Shown here piece by piece: positions 25,054-33,552 of a stretch of 64,000 bases of DNA (the first letter of the stretch is position 1; each line of letters starts with the position of its first letter). The translations under genes were made by a program, and so were the position numbers. Under the pieces are notes generated by a model. The model was given only the letters and a program-made list of their open reading frames with translations. It was not told the DNA's origin and searched no databases. The DNA lies in assembly GCF_000219585.1 (NCBI RefSeq), contig NC_015731.1:62001-126000 (forward strand). Direction: 5' to 3'. This DNA is from Nitrosomonas sp. Is79A3. GTDB taxonomy: Bacteria; Pseudomonadota; Gammaproteobacteria; Burkholderiales; Nitrosomonadaceae.

Positions 25054-26076
25054 ATGCCCCAATTGCTCAACAAACCGATTCATATTTTGGGTGTAGGCGG
25101 TATTGGCGCAGCGCTTGGATGGGCTTTGGTCCAAGGCGGTTATTCCGTGGTCCTGATTGACAATCATCCCGGCAAAATCGCACAAGGTAGAAAAAACGGG
25201 ATAACGGTGGTTGGATTGGGAACGCAACAGATACCCATCGAGGCTTTTGATGATTGGGTTCCGCCGGATGAGGGTTTTATTCTACTTTGCACTAAAACTT
25301 ATGATAATCCAGCGGTACTTGCCCGTTTGCCGGGCGATGCATTCTTGGTACCGATTCAGAATGGTTTTGATCCGGAACTGGAGCAACGCGATCACGCGTG
25401 CGAGGGTATTGCTTCTTTTGTATCGGAATGCCAACGCGATCTTCCCGTAACACGAATCACGCGACCGGGTAGCCTGCATATCGGTGCACGCCGATCTATC
25501 ACTGCCAATGAACAGGCGGAAATAATGTCGCTGGCTATTGCATTGGGAAAAGCCAAGTTGTTTCCTGTCGAACTTGTTCCGGATATCCGGCCTTATAAAG
25601 CAACCAAGCTTATGTACAATGCCGCCATCTCACCACTTGCGGCGATGGCGGGTGTGGATAATGGGGAGTTATTGACCGGCCAACTGGCAAAAAAACTCTT
25701 TTTTGCCTTGCTTCTTGAAAATTATGCGATTCTCCAACATGCGAAAATTCCGCTTGCGCGTATCGGGCCGTTTCATCCCGATACAGTATCCCTGATTCTA
25801 CGCACACCCTGGCTACCGGCGCTGATGGCTATGTTTTTCCGTCCATCGTTACGCGGGACGTATTGTTCCATGGCTCCCGATATTCACGCCGAGCATGCTC
25901 GCACAGAAATCGATGCTTATACCGGCCATCTCATTCGGCTTGCTGGAAAGTTTTCTTGTCCTTTGAATCGCGCCACGTTTGCGTTCATTGAGAAAATAAC
26001 CTCTGAAGGTTTGAAACCTCAATATCAACATTTGCAGGATTTGGCAGATCATTTGCCGGAAGGAATTCTATCTTGA
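25054..26076 (+). CDS. Ketopantoate reductase-family oxidoreductase
   Basis: A 340-aa NAD(P)-dependent oxidoreductase. The Rossmann motif is at the start (IHILGVGGIGAALGWALVQG), then FILLCTKTYDN and VPIQNGFDPE, and later YKATKLMYNAAISPLAAMAG with the catalytic-type Lys. ApbA/PanE enzymes reduce 2-dehydropantoate to pantoate, but many family members reduce other 2-oxo or sugar compounds, and this one is longer than typical PanE. The next gene starts at a TTG that overlaps its stop by 3 bp, which couples it to an epimerase/dehydratase. The shared pair suggests a joint pathway rather than pantothenate synthesis. The substrate is unknown. Confidence 0.78.
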   Translation: MPQLLNKPIHILGVGGIGAALGWALVQGGYSVVLIDNHPGKIAQGRKNGITVVGLGTQQIPIEAFDDWVPPDEGFILLCTKTYDNPAVLARLPGDAFLVPIQNGFDPELEQRDHACEGIASFVSECQRDLPVTRITRPGSLHIGARRSITANEQAEIMSLAIALGKAKLFPVELVPDIRPYKATKLMYNAAISPLAAMAGVDNGELLTGQLAKKLFFALLLENYAILQHAKIPLARIGPFHPDTVSLILRTPWLPALMAMFFRPSLRGTYCSMAPDIHAEHARTEIDAYTGHLIRLAGKFSCPLNRATFAFIEKITSEGLKPQYQHLQDLADHLPEGILS

Positions 26077-27059
26077 TTCTGGTCACTGGCGGCGCTGGTT
26101 TCCTGGGTTCGCATCTGGTGACGCAGTTACTGGATACGAATGAATCTGTTCGTGTGCTGGAACGGCCAGGCGCTTCTGTCGGCCACTTGCCACTGGATAG
26201 AATTGAGCTGGTGAGGGCTGACATTCGGGATGAGCCATCCGTCCGGAAAGCCACACAAGATTGCGAATATGTCTATCACCTTGCTGCCGATCCTAATCTT
26301 TGGTGCCGTGACCGCCGGGAATTCGATAAGATTAACCATCTCGGCACCGTCCATGTCATGCGTGCTGCCCTTGACAGTGGTGCTAAGCGGATATTGTACA
26401 CAAGTACTGAGAGCATCCTGTCATCCCATAATGCGGAAGAACGTTTCGTTGAGAAACTTCGCCTCAAAGCAAGTGATATGGTGGGCCCATACTGCCTGAG
26501 CAAGTTTCACGCGGAAAAAGAAGTTTTCCGTATGGTTAGGGAAGAAGGCGCTCCCATTATTGTAGTTAGTCCTACCTTGCCAATAGGTCCCGGAGATCGA
26601 TTGCAAACGCCGCCTACTCGTTTGTCGTTAGCTTTTTGTAGAGGTGAACTACCTGGGTATTTGGAGTGTAACTTCAATCTCATTGATGCGAGAGATGTGG
26701 CGGCAGGCATGATCCTGGCGATGAAGAAGGGAAGAACAGGAATTCGTTATCTACTGGGAGGAGAGAATCTTCGTCTTTCGGATTGGTTAAATATTCTGAG
26801 TGAGGAAACAAAACAACCTTTACCGCGTTGGAAAGTTCCTTATTCACTTGCTTTGCTTGTGGGTTGGTTCAGTGAACTGTGGGCAGACCATGTGAGTGGA
26901 AAAATTCCGATAGCTACGGTAACTGGGGTACGTCTAACCCGTCGTAATATGTTTTTTGATTCCTCTGCTAGCTCGAAAGAACTTGGATTGCATCCCCGTC
27001 CAATACGTGAAGCCGCGCGAGATGCCATAGCCTGGTACCGAGCGCAGGGTTGGCTCTAG
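26073..27059 (+). CDS. NAD-dependent epimerase/dehydratase (HpnA-like)
   Basis: A 328-aa extended short-chain dehydrogenase. TTG start at 26073 overlaps the reductase stop. The cofactor motif VTGGAGFLGSHLVTQLL is at the extreme N-terminus, followed by VRADIRD, YVYHLAADPNLW, LYTSTESIL and YCLSKFHAEKEVF with the catalytic Tyr-x3-Lys (Y at about 143). The sequence resembles the HpnA-type sugar epimerases linked to hopanoid synthesis and dihydroflavonol reductase-like proteins, but no hopanoid genes are near. It is coupled to the ketopantoate-reductase-like gene. A bidirectional terminator follows. Confidence 0.82.
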   Translation: MILVTGGAGFLGSHLVTQLLDTNESVRVLERPGASVGHLPLDRIELVRADIRDEPSVRKATQDCEYVYHLAADPNLWCRDRREFDKINHLGTVHVMRAALDSGAKRILYTSTESILSSHNAEERFVEKLRLKASDMVGPYCLSKFHAEKEVFRMVREEGAPIIVVSPTLPIGPGDRLQTPPTRLSLAFCRGELPGYLECNFNLIDARDVAAGMILAMKKGRTGIRYLLGGENLRLSDWLNILSEETKQPLPRWKVPYSLALLVGWFSELWADHVSGKIPIATVTGVRLTRRNMFFDSSASSKELGLHPRPIREAARDAIAWYRAQGWL

Positions 27060-27068
27060 GTTGCAATT

Positions 27069-27088
27069 AAAAATGCTGTTGCATTTTT
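27069..27088. terminator. Bidirectional terminator between convergent genes
   Basis: Perfect stem AAAAATGC with GCATTTTT and a 4-nt loop, between the epimerase (plus) and speA (minus). The A and T runs form part of the stem, so it works in both directions but is short. Confidence 0.68.
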
Positions 27089-27096
27089 CCATCTGA

Positions 27097-29052
27097 CTAT
27101 GACGGTTCACTGGAGCCGACATCACAATATGTAGTATCTCCCAGACGCTGGGTATAATTATTAAGAATTCGTGTTCCTTCTGCAGGTTTGACACGCCCCG
27201 CGTTTATCTGCCGGCGAATAAATTCCGACATGCGCCGACCCAGGTCATTGGGGAAATATTGCACTTGGCTCAGCATTTCCTTGACACTAATTCCCTTCAG
27301 CAATTCTTCTATCCAGAAACCGTTCGCTTCTTCTGCTTTTGCATAAACGTGCACTTCATCCACGCGTCCGAATAGATTGTGCGCGTCCCCCAGTATCTCC
27401 TGATAAGCTCCGACGAGAAAAATACCCAAATAGTAGGATTCATCCTGACGAAAATCATGCAGGGGCAGGCAATCACTGGTGCCGGACGATGACACATACT
27501 GACTCACCTTACCATCCGAATCACAAGTCAGATCCACCAACTGACCGCGCCGCACAGGTTTTTCCTGCAATCGATGCAGGGGCATCACCGGGAAAATCTG
27601 TCCGATGGCCCAGTGGTCGATAATTGAATGAAAAACTGAGAAATCTCCCAGATACATGTCCGTGAGCTGCTTTTCCAGCTCCATCTGCTCGGCCGAGACC
27701 GGGGCCGACTCAGTCGCCGTTAACTTGTGCAGCACTTCGCGACAAATACTCCAGTACAAACTGTCCGATTGCGCCATATGTTCAACAGACAGGTAACCCA
27801 AACGCGCCATCTGCTCGGTTTCCCGGCGGATTTCCTGTGCATCGTGATAGCATTCCAGCAATACACTGCTTTTCACTGCAGATTGTGCATCGTTGTATAC
27901 CGTCGCCATGCGTAACACCGTGGCAGGCAGATGAGCCGGAAAATCAGACATCGGCGGACTATCCGGCCTATGCACACCCAACACAGGTACCACCAGCACG
28001 GAATGATGCGCAACGAGGGCGCGGCCACTTTCTGACAAGAGATTCGGCATCGGTACCTGTCGCTCATCACAGATTTCTTTAACCGTATACACCACCACAT
28101 TGGCATATTCACGCAGTCCGTAATTAATGGATAATTCCGGATTGTCAGAGTCACCCCCGTAATTCACCCCAAGTCCGCCACCGACATCCAGATATTTGAT
28201 CTGCAAGCCTCGCAACATCAAATCCGCATAAATCTGCATGATTTCTTTGACTGCACTCCGCAGCACCTGAATATCAGCAATTTGACTCCCCAGATGGAAA
28301 TGCAGCAATTCCAGCTGCCCCGCCATTTCCCGGTTTTCCAGTGTTTGTATCAGTTTTACCAGCTCTGGAATAGTCAATCCAAACTTGGAACTGGCTCCGC
28401 CGGACTCAAACCAACGCCCCGATCCCTTCGTGTTCAGTTTCAAACGCACCCCTAACCGCGGTTTCATCTGGCGTGCTTCGGCCAGATTCATCAGCTGCTC
28501 AAACTCCGAATATTTTTCAATAATCGGCACCACTTGCTGTCCAAGCTGCTGTGCATTTAACATTAGGGTCAGCATTGTGCAGTCCTTGACACCATTGCAA
28601 AGCAACAGTGTCTCATCGGCAATCAGTGGCAGCACGGCCAACAACTCGGCTTTGGAGCCACATTCCAGTCCAATACTAAATTCTTTGCCGGCTTCCAGGA
28701 TTTCCGCCACCACCTCCTGCAACTGATTAACTTTAATCGGATAAATACTGCGATAGGTTCCTTCGTAGCCGCTGTCCTGAATCGCCATCTGAAACTTTTC
28801 ATTTAGGCGCCGCACGCGCGAATTGATCACATCCTGAAAACGAATCAGCATGGGCAGGGAAGCACCTTCAGAGCGAGCTGCGCGAATTACATCCATGACA
28901 TCTATGTGCAGTGCCTGGCCTTCTATAGGGCGAACCGAGACATGGCCACGCTCATTCACCGAATAAAAGCCATCTGCCCACTTTTCCATAGCATACAGTG
29001 CCTGCGAATCGGCGCAGGACCAGTCAGGCCGTGTTACTGCAGCACTTATCAT
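27097..29052 (-). CDS. speA: Biosynthetic arginine decarboxylase
   Basis: A 651-aa PLP enzyme that turns arginine into agmatine, the first step of putrescine synthesis. N-terminal YPIKVNQLQEVVAEILEAGK carries the PLP Lys. Then come GLECGSKAELLAVLPLIADE, VPIIEKYSEFEQL, RLGVRLKLNTKGSGRW, LLHFHLGSQI (His) and YLDVGGGLGVNYGG, and the C-terminal region LLSESGRALVAHH and QIFPVMPLHRL. Length is normal. Its ATG overlaps the stop of the agmatinase gene by 4 bp, so speB and speA form a coupled operon (agmatinase first) that gives a complete route from arginine to putrescine. No regulatory box of the window motif is present. Confidence 0.95.
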   Translation of the reverse strand: MISAAVTRPDWSCADSQALYAMEKWADGFYSVNERGHVSVRPIEGQALHIDVMDVIRAARSEGASLPMLIRFQDVINSRVRRLNEKFQMAIQDSGYEGTYRSIYPIKVNQLQEVVAEILEAGKEFSIGLECGSKAELLAVLPLIADETLLLCNGVKDCTMLTLMLNAQQLGQQVVPIIEKYSEFEQLMNLAEARQMKPRLGVRLKLNTKGSGRWFESGGASSKFGLTIPELVKLIQTLENREMAGQLELLHFHLGSQIADIQVLRSAVKEIMQIYADLMLRGLQIKYLDVGGGLGVNYGGDSDNPELSINYGLREYANVVVYTVKEICDERQVPMPNLLSESGRALVAHHSVLVVPVLGVHRPDSPPMSDFPAHLPATVLRMATVYNDAQSAVKSSVLLECYHDAQEIRRETEQMARLGYLSVEHMAQSDSLYWSICREVLHKLTATESAPVSAEQMELEKQLTDMYLGDFSVFHSIIDHWAIGQIFPVMPLHRLQEKPVRRGQLVDLTCDSDGKVSQYVSSSGTSDCLPLHDFRQDESYYLGIFLVGAYQEILGDAHNLFGRVDEVHVYAKAEEANGFWIEELLKGISVKEMLSQVQYFPNDLGRRMSEFIRRQINAGRVKPAEGTRILNNYTQRLGDTTYCDVGSSEPS

Positions 29053-30002
29053 CGGGATTTTTTTCGCTGTGTGTGACTTTCAGCGTAAAGACATAACAAC
29101 TCAATAGCGATCTGCGCGGCCGCAAGTGCAGTAATTTCAGCATGATCATAAGCGGGTGCAACCTCGACAACATCCATACCCACCAGATTGATGCCTTTGA
29201 GTTCACGAATAATGTTCAACGCCTGAAAGGTTGATAATCCACCCGGTACCGGCGTGCCAGTGCCAGGTGCAAAAGCCGGATCCAGGCAATCTATGTCAAA
29301 GGTGATATACACAGGCGAATTTCCTACCCGCTCACGTATTTGCCGAGCTATGTCGCGACCGGACGTCTCATGCACATCTGCCGCGGAAACAATATGGAAA
29401 CCCATCGTGTCTTCATTAGTGGTCCGGATACCAATTTGTGTGGACGATGCGGCTTCTATAATCTTTTCCAGCGCAGCCTGGTGAAACATGGTGCCGTGAT
29501 TTATGCCATTGCCGGAGTAAGGCCATGTATCGGTATGGGCATCAAAATGAATCAGACTAATAGGACCATACGCGGCGGCATGAGCCCGCAAGCTAGGATA
29601 AGCGACAAAATGATCTCCGCCGAGTACCAGCGCTGCTGTCCCCGAGGTGACAATATTGGCGATATGTTTTTCGATATGGGACACGCTCAACAAATCCCCG
29701 TCAACGGGCTCGCAGTCACCGTAATCAATCACACGTAGTGCAGTCATCGCATCCGTTTGCCATGGCCACGGGCGTTCCCACGCCAGCGACAACGACGCAT
29801 TACGGATGGCGCGAGGCCCCAGTCGCGCACCGGACCGATTGGTGGTAGCAATGTCCATCGGTACTCCGATTACAGCCACATCAACCCCTGTCAGATCTGT
29901 TTGGTAAGGCACACGAAAAAAACTGGCTGCTCCCCCGAAACTTAAGGTATGCGACATGCCCTGTCCCGGTTTACCCCGAAACCCATTATCCCAAGTATGC
30001 AT
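29049..30002 (-). CDS. speB: Agmatinase
   Basis: A 317-aa ureohydrolase that splits agmatine into putrescine and urea with two Mn ions. The metal ligands are visible: LVLGGDHFVAYP (His), LIHFDAHTDTWPYSG (Asp-x-His-x-Asp) and YITFDIDCLDPAFAPGTGTP (DIDCLDP). The substrate loop SGARLGPRAIRNAS is also present. The protein is of the usual agmatinase length. It is the first gene of the coupled speBA operon. An ammonia oxidiser could also use the released urea, but that is speculation. It has no motif box. Confidence 0.93.
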   Translation of the reverse strand: MHTWDNGFRGKPGQGMSHTLSFGGAASFFRVPYQTDLTGVDVAVIGVPMDIATTNRSGARLGPRAIRNASLSLAWERPWPWQTDAMTALRVIDYGDCEPVDGDLLSVSHIEKHIANIVTSGTAALVLGGDHFVAYPSLRAHAAAYGPISLIHFDAHTDTWPYSGNGINHGTMFHQAALEKIIEAASSTQIGIRTTNEDTMGFHIVSAADVHETSGRDIARQIRERVGNSPVYITFDIDCLDPAFAPGTGTPVPGGLSTFQALNIIRELKGINLVGMDVVEVAPAYDHAEITALAAAQIAIELLCLYAESHTQRKKSR

Positions 30003-30293
30003 AAATACTCCTCACTGTAGCATTATAAATAAGCGCTTTTTTTCTCAGTTCAATATACGTAAAGCCTCCCAGTGTCTTCAATTCTCTTTGCGCGCTAGCT
30101 CCAGAAATATGCGTTAATCCAGTTGGCTGGCTGGTGTGAAATATTTTGTTTCCAATGCCGATGACAAAACGAATGCATTGTTCAAAAAAACAATGGATAA
30201 AATAAATTATATGCTGATTTCTTGGCAAGATGATACTTAGGCTTTTGACTGAGACAAGCTAATGGGAGAATGTATGATTTTGTAATTTCAGCC

Positions 30294-30758
30294 TCATTGG
30301 ACTGATAACCAAAGCCAACGTATCACCAGAAAACCTAATAAACCAATAAAAGCCACTAGACCGAATACTAAAAGACCTAAGATCCCAACAAATAAACGAC
30401 TATGAATTACAGTTTCTTCCGGTTGGTTAAGGTAATCATTTAGCAATTGGACATTCCGTTGATTGGCCTTCCAGACGATATCTGATACATCTCCAATGAC
30501 GGGAACAATGCCCAGAATTGCATCAAATCCAATATTGAATGCCATTTTCAGAAGAATAGACTTTGGAACACCCATCTGAGCTGCTTGTGTCAGGATGTGA
30601 CTTGAGATAACTGCTCCTAACGCGTCTCCGAATCCGGGGATCAATCCAATTAGACCATCCAGACCAAAACGTATCTGCGTACCTGGAATCCGAAAGTAGC
30701 TATCCATTAACCATGCTAATTGATTTAATTTATCTTGTTTAATTTGTGCTTTGTCCAT
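30294..30758 (-). CDS. DUF4112 membrane protein
   Basis: A 154-aa inner-membrane protein. The DUF4112 core reads MDSYFRIPGTQIRFGLDGLI, then GLIPGFGDALGAVISSHILT and ILGIVPVIGDVSDIVWKANQ, with two membrane-associated helices containing PGFGD and PVIGD. A further helix is near the C-terminus (GILGLLVFGLVAFIGLLGFL). The function is unknown. GAGG is 10 bp before the ATG. The intergenic stretch 30759-31399 behind it holds two motif boxes for the next gene. Confidence 0.84.
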   Translation of the reverse strand: MDKAQIKQDKLNQLAWLMDSYFRIPGTQIRFGLDGLIGLIPGFGDALGAVISSHILTQAAQMGVPKSILLKMAFNIGFDAILGIVPVIGDVSDIVWKANQRNVQLLNDYLNQPEETVIHSRLFVGILGLLVFGLVAFIGLLGFLVIRWLWLSVQ

Positions 30759-31176
30759 GCTTAACCTCTTTCAGATTTAATTCCAGCTACCTTGCGGTGG
30801 CATGCGGTATTTAGCGTACTCAATGATGATCCTCGTTTCAAACAATGTAGGAAATACAAACATACTTTTTCATCAAATAACTAAGCCTTGCAGATCATCC
30901 CACCGAGATCTCGGCGCTTATCCTTAATTCGGGGTTGTGGGTGCTGTTTGGTGTACTGATTGATGAGTTCATTATCGGCTAGCTGGTTCATGGGGTATGC
31001 GGTATTTCATTGTGGCTTATACTATTTTTGCTGACACTGACTTAATTTGGGGTGTTTTCCACCATGCGAGCCATTTTTTTGCCACTATCGTGTTGCTGAA
31101 CCACTCAACTTATAGTTAATTCGAAAAATTTCAAAATAATAATGTTTTTATATTGGCAATCAATATGCTTAGTGTC

Positions 31177-31192
31177 CGTGCGTTGCCGCACT
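31177..31192 (+). promoter_or_regulatory. Crp/Fnr-type box m (no clear -10)
   Basis: CGTGCGTTGCCGCACT, core GTGCG-N4-CGCAC palindrome. It lies 110 bp before box n and 208 bp before the gene at 31400. No -10 is seen at the usual distance, so it may be an upstream second site. Confidence 0.5.
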
Positions 31193-31301
31193 TAGTTGTC
31201 TAATAATTCCCATTTCAAAAAGTGGTGCACATATTCTTATTTAGCTTATGCGTAGTTCAAACTCAATCAGTGGATATTCTCAATTGATTTAATTCCCCAT
31301 T

Positions 31302-31342
31302 CGTACGGTATCACACAGACGCATCAGCACCTTGGCTATATG
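31302..31342 (+). promoter_or_regulatory. Crp/Fnr-type box n, Cys-repeat protein promoter
   Basis: CGTACGGTATCACACA at 31302-31317. TATATG (31337-31342) begins 19 bp later. The stretch TTGGCTATATGCTT is identical to that in the box a promoter. Confidence 0.68.
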
Positions 31343-31399
31343 CTTAAACAAATCAGGTACATTACTGCCTGATTTGTTTAATAATTTCAAGGAGTTAAA

Positions 31400-31813
31400 A
31401 TGAATAAATTCAATATCGGTTCGATCCTGGTAGCGCTTGGCCTTGCATTTGGCGGAAGTGCCATTGCGCAAAATATATCCAAAGATGAACACGAAGCAGC
31501 GGAAAAAAGTATCGTAGCCCAGTATAAATTGGACAAGGAAAAATGCGAATCCCTGACTGGCAATGCAGAAGACATCTGCGTGGCCGAAGCGAAGGGAAAG
31601 GAAAAAGTAGCAAAAGCAGAGCTTGAAGCTAAATTCAAACCTTCCAAAGAAGCCGCCTATAAAGTAAGTGTTGCCAAAGCAGAAGCGAATTACGATGTGT
31701 CCAAAGAAAAATGTGATGACATAGCAGGCAATGAGAAGGACGTGTGCGAAAAAGCCGCGAAAGCCATATTAGAGCAAGCCAAATCTGAAGCTAAAGCGAA
31801 GCAGCACCATTGA
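31400..31813 (+). CDS. Exported Cys-repeat, Lys/Ala/Glu-rich protein
   Basis: A 137-aa periplasmic protein with a signal peptide (ILVALGLAFGGSAIAQ). The mature part holds two similar segments (about residues 43-70 and 96-122). The first has YKLDKEKCESLTGNAEDICV, the second YDVSKEKCDDIAGNEKDVCE. Each segment has two Cys spaced by ten residues, C-x9-10-C, which could form a disulfide hairpin or bind metal. The linker is long and helical. I have seen similar C-x-GN-x-DVC proteins in betaproteobacteria but know no function. AAGGAG is 7 bp before the ATG. Two boxes stand upstream and a strong terminator follows. Confidence 0.76.
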   Translation: MNKFNIGSILVALGLAFGGSAIAQNISKDEHEAAEKSIVAQYKLDKEKCESLTGNAEDICVAEAKGKEKVAKAELEAKFKPSKEAAYKVSVAKAEANYDVSKEKCDDIAGNEKDVCEKAAKAILEQAKSEAKAKQHH

Positions 31814-31883
31814 GAAGCCAGAATCAATCAAGCTGCAAGTTAATTAGGACTGCTTCAACGTGTCTGTGAAGCTGGAATAAAAC

Positions 31884-31925
31884 GGGACTGCCATCAAACT
31901 CAAAGATGGCAGTCCCGCCGTTTTT
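31884..31925 (+). terminator. Rho-independent terminator
   Basis: A 12-bp stem, GGGACTGCCATC with GATGGCAGTCCC, with TTTTT shortly after it. It lies 70 bp past the Cys-repeat gene. Confidence 0.9.
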
Positions 31926-32015
31926 ATGCTTTCTAATTCGACATTGTTAATGGCTCCTTATGATTTTATTAAGAATTACCGAATTTCTACTCTGTGCCGG
32001 ATTGCTTATTTGTTA

Positions 32016-32056
32016 TGTGTACTAACGTACATACCTGCACAGAATTTGCCTATATC
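32016..32056 (+). promoter_or_regulatory. Crp/Fnr-type box o, PRC-barrel unit
   Basis: TGTGTACTAACGTACA at 32016-32031. TATATC (32051-32056) begins 19 bp later. The next start codon is at 32137. Confidence 0.65.
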
Positions 32057-32136
32057 GTTGCTAAACCGTAACGATGCACTAGAAGTTTAGTGTGACAGTC
32101 CGGTTAAATGTCGAAGTGATTTACTAGAAGATCGTC

Positions 32137-32226
32137 ATGAGCAAAGATCAAGCCAGGATCGAGAAAACCTTCGGCAAAACCCAAGCTAACGTTGGCTTAA
32201 AAAATGACCACAAGAAAGCGCATTAA
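32137..32226 (+). CDS. 29-aa peptide resembling a shortened CsbD protein
   Basis: MSKDQARIEKTFGKTQANVG is followed by a short basic tail. The Q-A-x-x-E/K-x-x-G-K-x-Q-A-x-x-G spacing resembles one repeat of CsbD-family stress proteins, which are normally 55-70 aa. AGAAG is the only weak ribosome binding signal. It lies in the box o unit 24 bp before the PRC-barrel gene. It may be a real mini-protein or a remnant of a CsbD gene after an internal deletion. Confidence 0.42.
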   Translation: MSKDQARIEKTFGKTQANVGLKNDHKKAH

Positions 32227-32250
32227 CTTTAATTTTAACAGGAGATAAAC

Positions 32251-32670
32251 ATGAGCTACGAAGATCGCGATACCTACGGTATGTACAAAAACACTAACGA
32301 AAGTGGACCCGGACCTGCCCTTATGGGCGCAGACACCCTGATTGGAAATGATGTCCATAATCATAAAGGGGAAGATTTGGGTGACATCAAAGAAATTATG
32401 TTAGACACGAAAAGCGGGAAAGTATGCTACGCCGTGCTGTCCTTCGGTGGTTTCTTAACGATAGGGGAAAAACTTTTTGCAGTGCCGTGGGATGCGTTGA
32501 CACTCGATACGGAGCACAAGTGTTTTGTATTAAATGAAGAGAAAGATCGACTCAAAGCAGCGCCAGGATTCGATAAGGATAACTGGCCCGATATGGCCGA
32601 CGAAACATGGGCGAAAAGTATCCATTCCTATTATGGGACGGAATCAAACACGCCTGAAACGCGTATTTAA
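32251..32670 (+). CDS. PRC-barrel domain protein
   Basis: A 139-aa soluble protein. The PRC-barrel lies at about 25-105: LMGADTLIGNDVHNHKGEDL, GDIKEIMLDTKSGKVCYAVL, SFGGFLTIGEKLFAVPWDAL. The tail has a W-x-D-M-A-D-E-x-W run. PRC-barrels occur in photosynthetic reaction centres and RimM, and stand-alone bacterial ones are often stress-induced. The exact role is unknown. AGGAG lies 8 bp before the ATG. It belongs to the box o unit and is followed by a terminator. Confidence 0.86.
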   Translation: MSYEDRDTYGMYKNTNESGPGPALMGADTLIGNDVHNHKGEDLGDIKEIMLDTKSGKVCYAVLSFGGFLTIGEKLFAVPWDALTLDTEHKCFVLNEEKDRLKAAPGFDKDNWPDMADETWAKSIHSYYGTESNTPETRI

Positions 32671-32719
32671 CGGTTCCGATTATTTCCTCTCCTTCTCGCT
32701 GTTTCAGCTTGCGTGGATT

Positions 32720-32752
32720 AGCCCTCTTAGTTTTTAAGAGGGCTTTTATTTT
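32720..32752 (+). terminator. Rho-independent terminator of the PRC-barrel gene
   Basis: Stem GCCCTCTTA with TAAGAGGGC and then TTTTATTTT, about 50 bp past the stop. Confidence 0.9.
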
Positions 32753-32804
32753 CACCGGATTTTTATTCGGCGGGATAGCTTATCCGAATCGCAATCCTGA
32801 ATAT

Positions 32805-32936
32805 ATTTGTGGTAGCCGCATTGACTACTTTTTCAAGCCTTATCTGTTCAATCGCGGAAGTAATTTTTCTCTTCTCCTATCGGTATTTTCATTGACCCTT
32901 ATCAAGGCCGTGAGCATTACCTTCGTACAGTTTTAG
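32805..32936 (+). pseudogene. Remnant of a duplicated AI-2E transporter 3' end
   Basis: The frame reads IDYFFKPYLFNRGSNFSLLL, then VSITFVQF. This matches IDNFVRPYLISRGSSLSFLL and ITLVQLW of the intact transporter (22536-23642). About 14 codons in the middle are missing and the end has a new stop. Nucleotide identity continues along the GGTATTTTCAT and GCATTACC stretches. It is the left part of a decayed duplication that includes box p and the second DUF883 copy. Confidence 0.72.
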
Positions 32937-33096
32937 ACAGTAGCAATGGCTGCGGAAACAGAGAATATTCTGCAAAATAAACAGTGACATCTGATCATGC
33001 AGAGTGGGTACCAATGAATTGCTACTCACCGGGACCAATTTACCATTTGATCGAAGCATGCACCTTGAATAATTATCCGTACTCATCCGCATCCTT

Positions 33097-33139
33097 TGTG
33101 TGTCACCGTACATACCGCAGACAATTGGTGCGGTATTGT
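33097..33139 (+). promoter_or_regulatory. Crp/Fnr-type box p, second DUF883 promoter
   Basis: TGTGTGTCACCGTACA at 33097-33112. TATTGT (33134-33139) begins 21 bp later. The sequence around it is homologous to that of box k. Confidence 0.6.
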
Positions 33140-33251
33140 GTGGTTGCGTGGTAGTGTGATTTACATCTACTAGCGGGTCGAGTTTTAGTCCCACAATTCG
33201 TATCTGGGTTAATCAATAATCGAATTTATTCGTTCAAAAGGAGAACAAACC

Positions 33252-33539
33252 ATGGCATCAGCAGATGAGTTTAGCAAAGAAATGGATCAACTCAGAAAGG
33301 AATTCACCACCCTTCGGAATGAACTAGGATCGTTGATGACGTCAGTGAAGGATCAGGCAGGCAAGCAAGGTGAGAAGGTTGTCGACTTGGCTCAAGGCAC
33401 TGGAAAAGCTGTACGCAATCAGGCTAAGGCGGCCGGGAAAAGTATCGAGAAAACTATCGAAGAACGCCCGCTTACCAGCGCGCTTGTTGCCTTCGGCAGT
33501 GGTTTTGTGATTGGTATGCTACTGAGTAATAAACGCTAA
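33252..33539 (+). CDS. DUF883 (ElaB/YqjD-like) protein, copy 2
   Basis: A 95-aa tail-anchored protein, paralogue of the one at 24165. The charged helix differs (MASADEFSKEMDQLRKEF), while the last 26 residues are the same (IEERPLTSALVAFGSGF and the anchor). AGGAGAA lies 8 bp before the ATG. Unlike copy 1 it is followed by a dead YqjE fragment, so it now acts without that partner. The conserved reading frame against a decayed surround suggests that selection kept the DUF883 gene. Confidence 0.87.
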   Translation: MASADEFSKEMDQLRKEFTTLRNELGSLMTSVKDQAGKQGEKVVDLAQGTGKAVRNQAKAAGKSIEKTIEERPLTSALVAFGSGFVIGMLLSNKR

Positions 33540-33552
33540 ACGGTCGGCATAA

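Noticed and set aside
25054..27059. Part of a hopanoid synthesis cluster
   Set aside because: The epimerase resembles HpnA, but no squalene or other hpn gene is near, and its partner is a reductase of the PanE family.
30811..30830. TGCGGTATTTAGCGTAC as another box
   Set aside because: The spacing between half sites is 2 bp too long. The neighbouring TGCGGTATTTC at 30999 has no second half.
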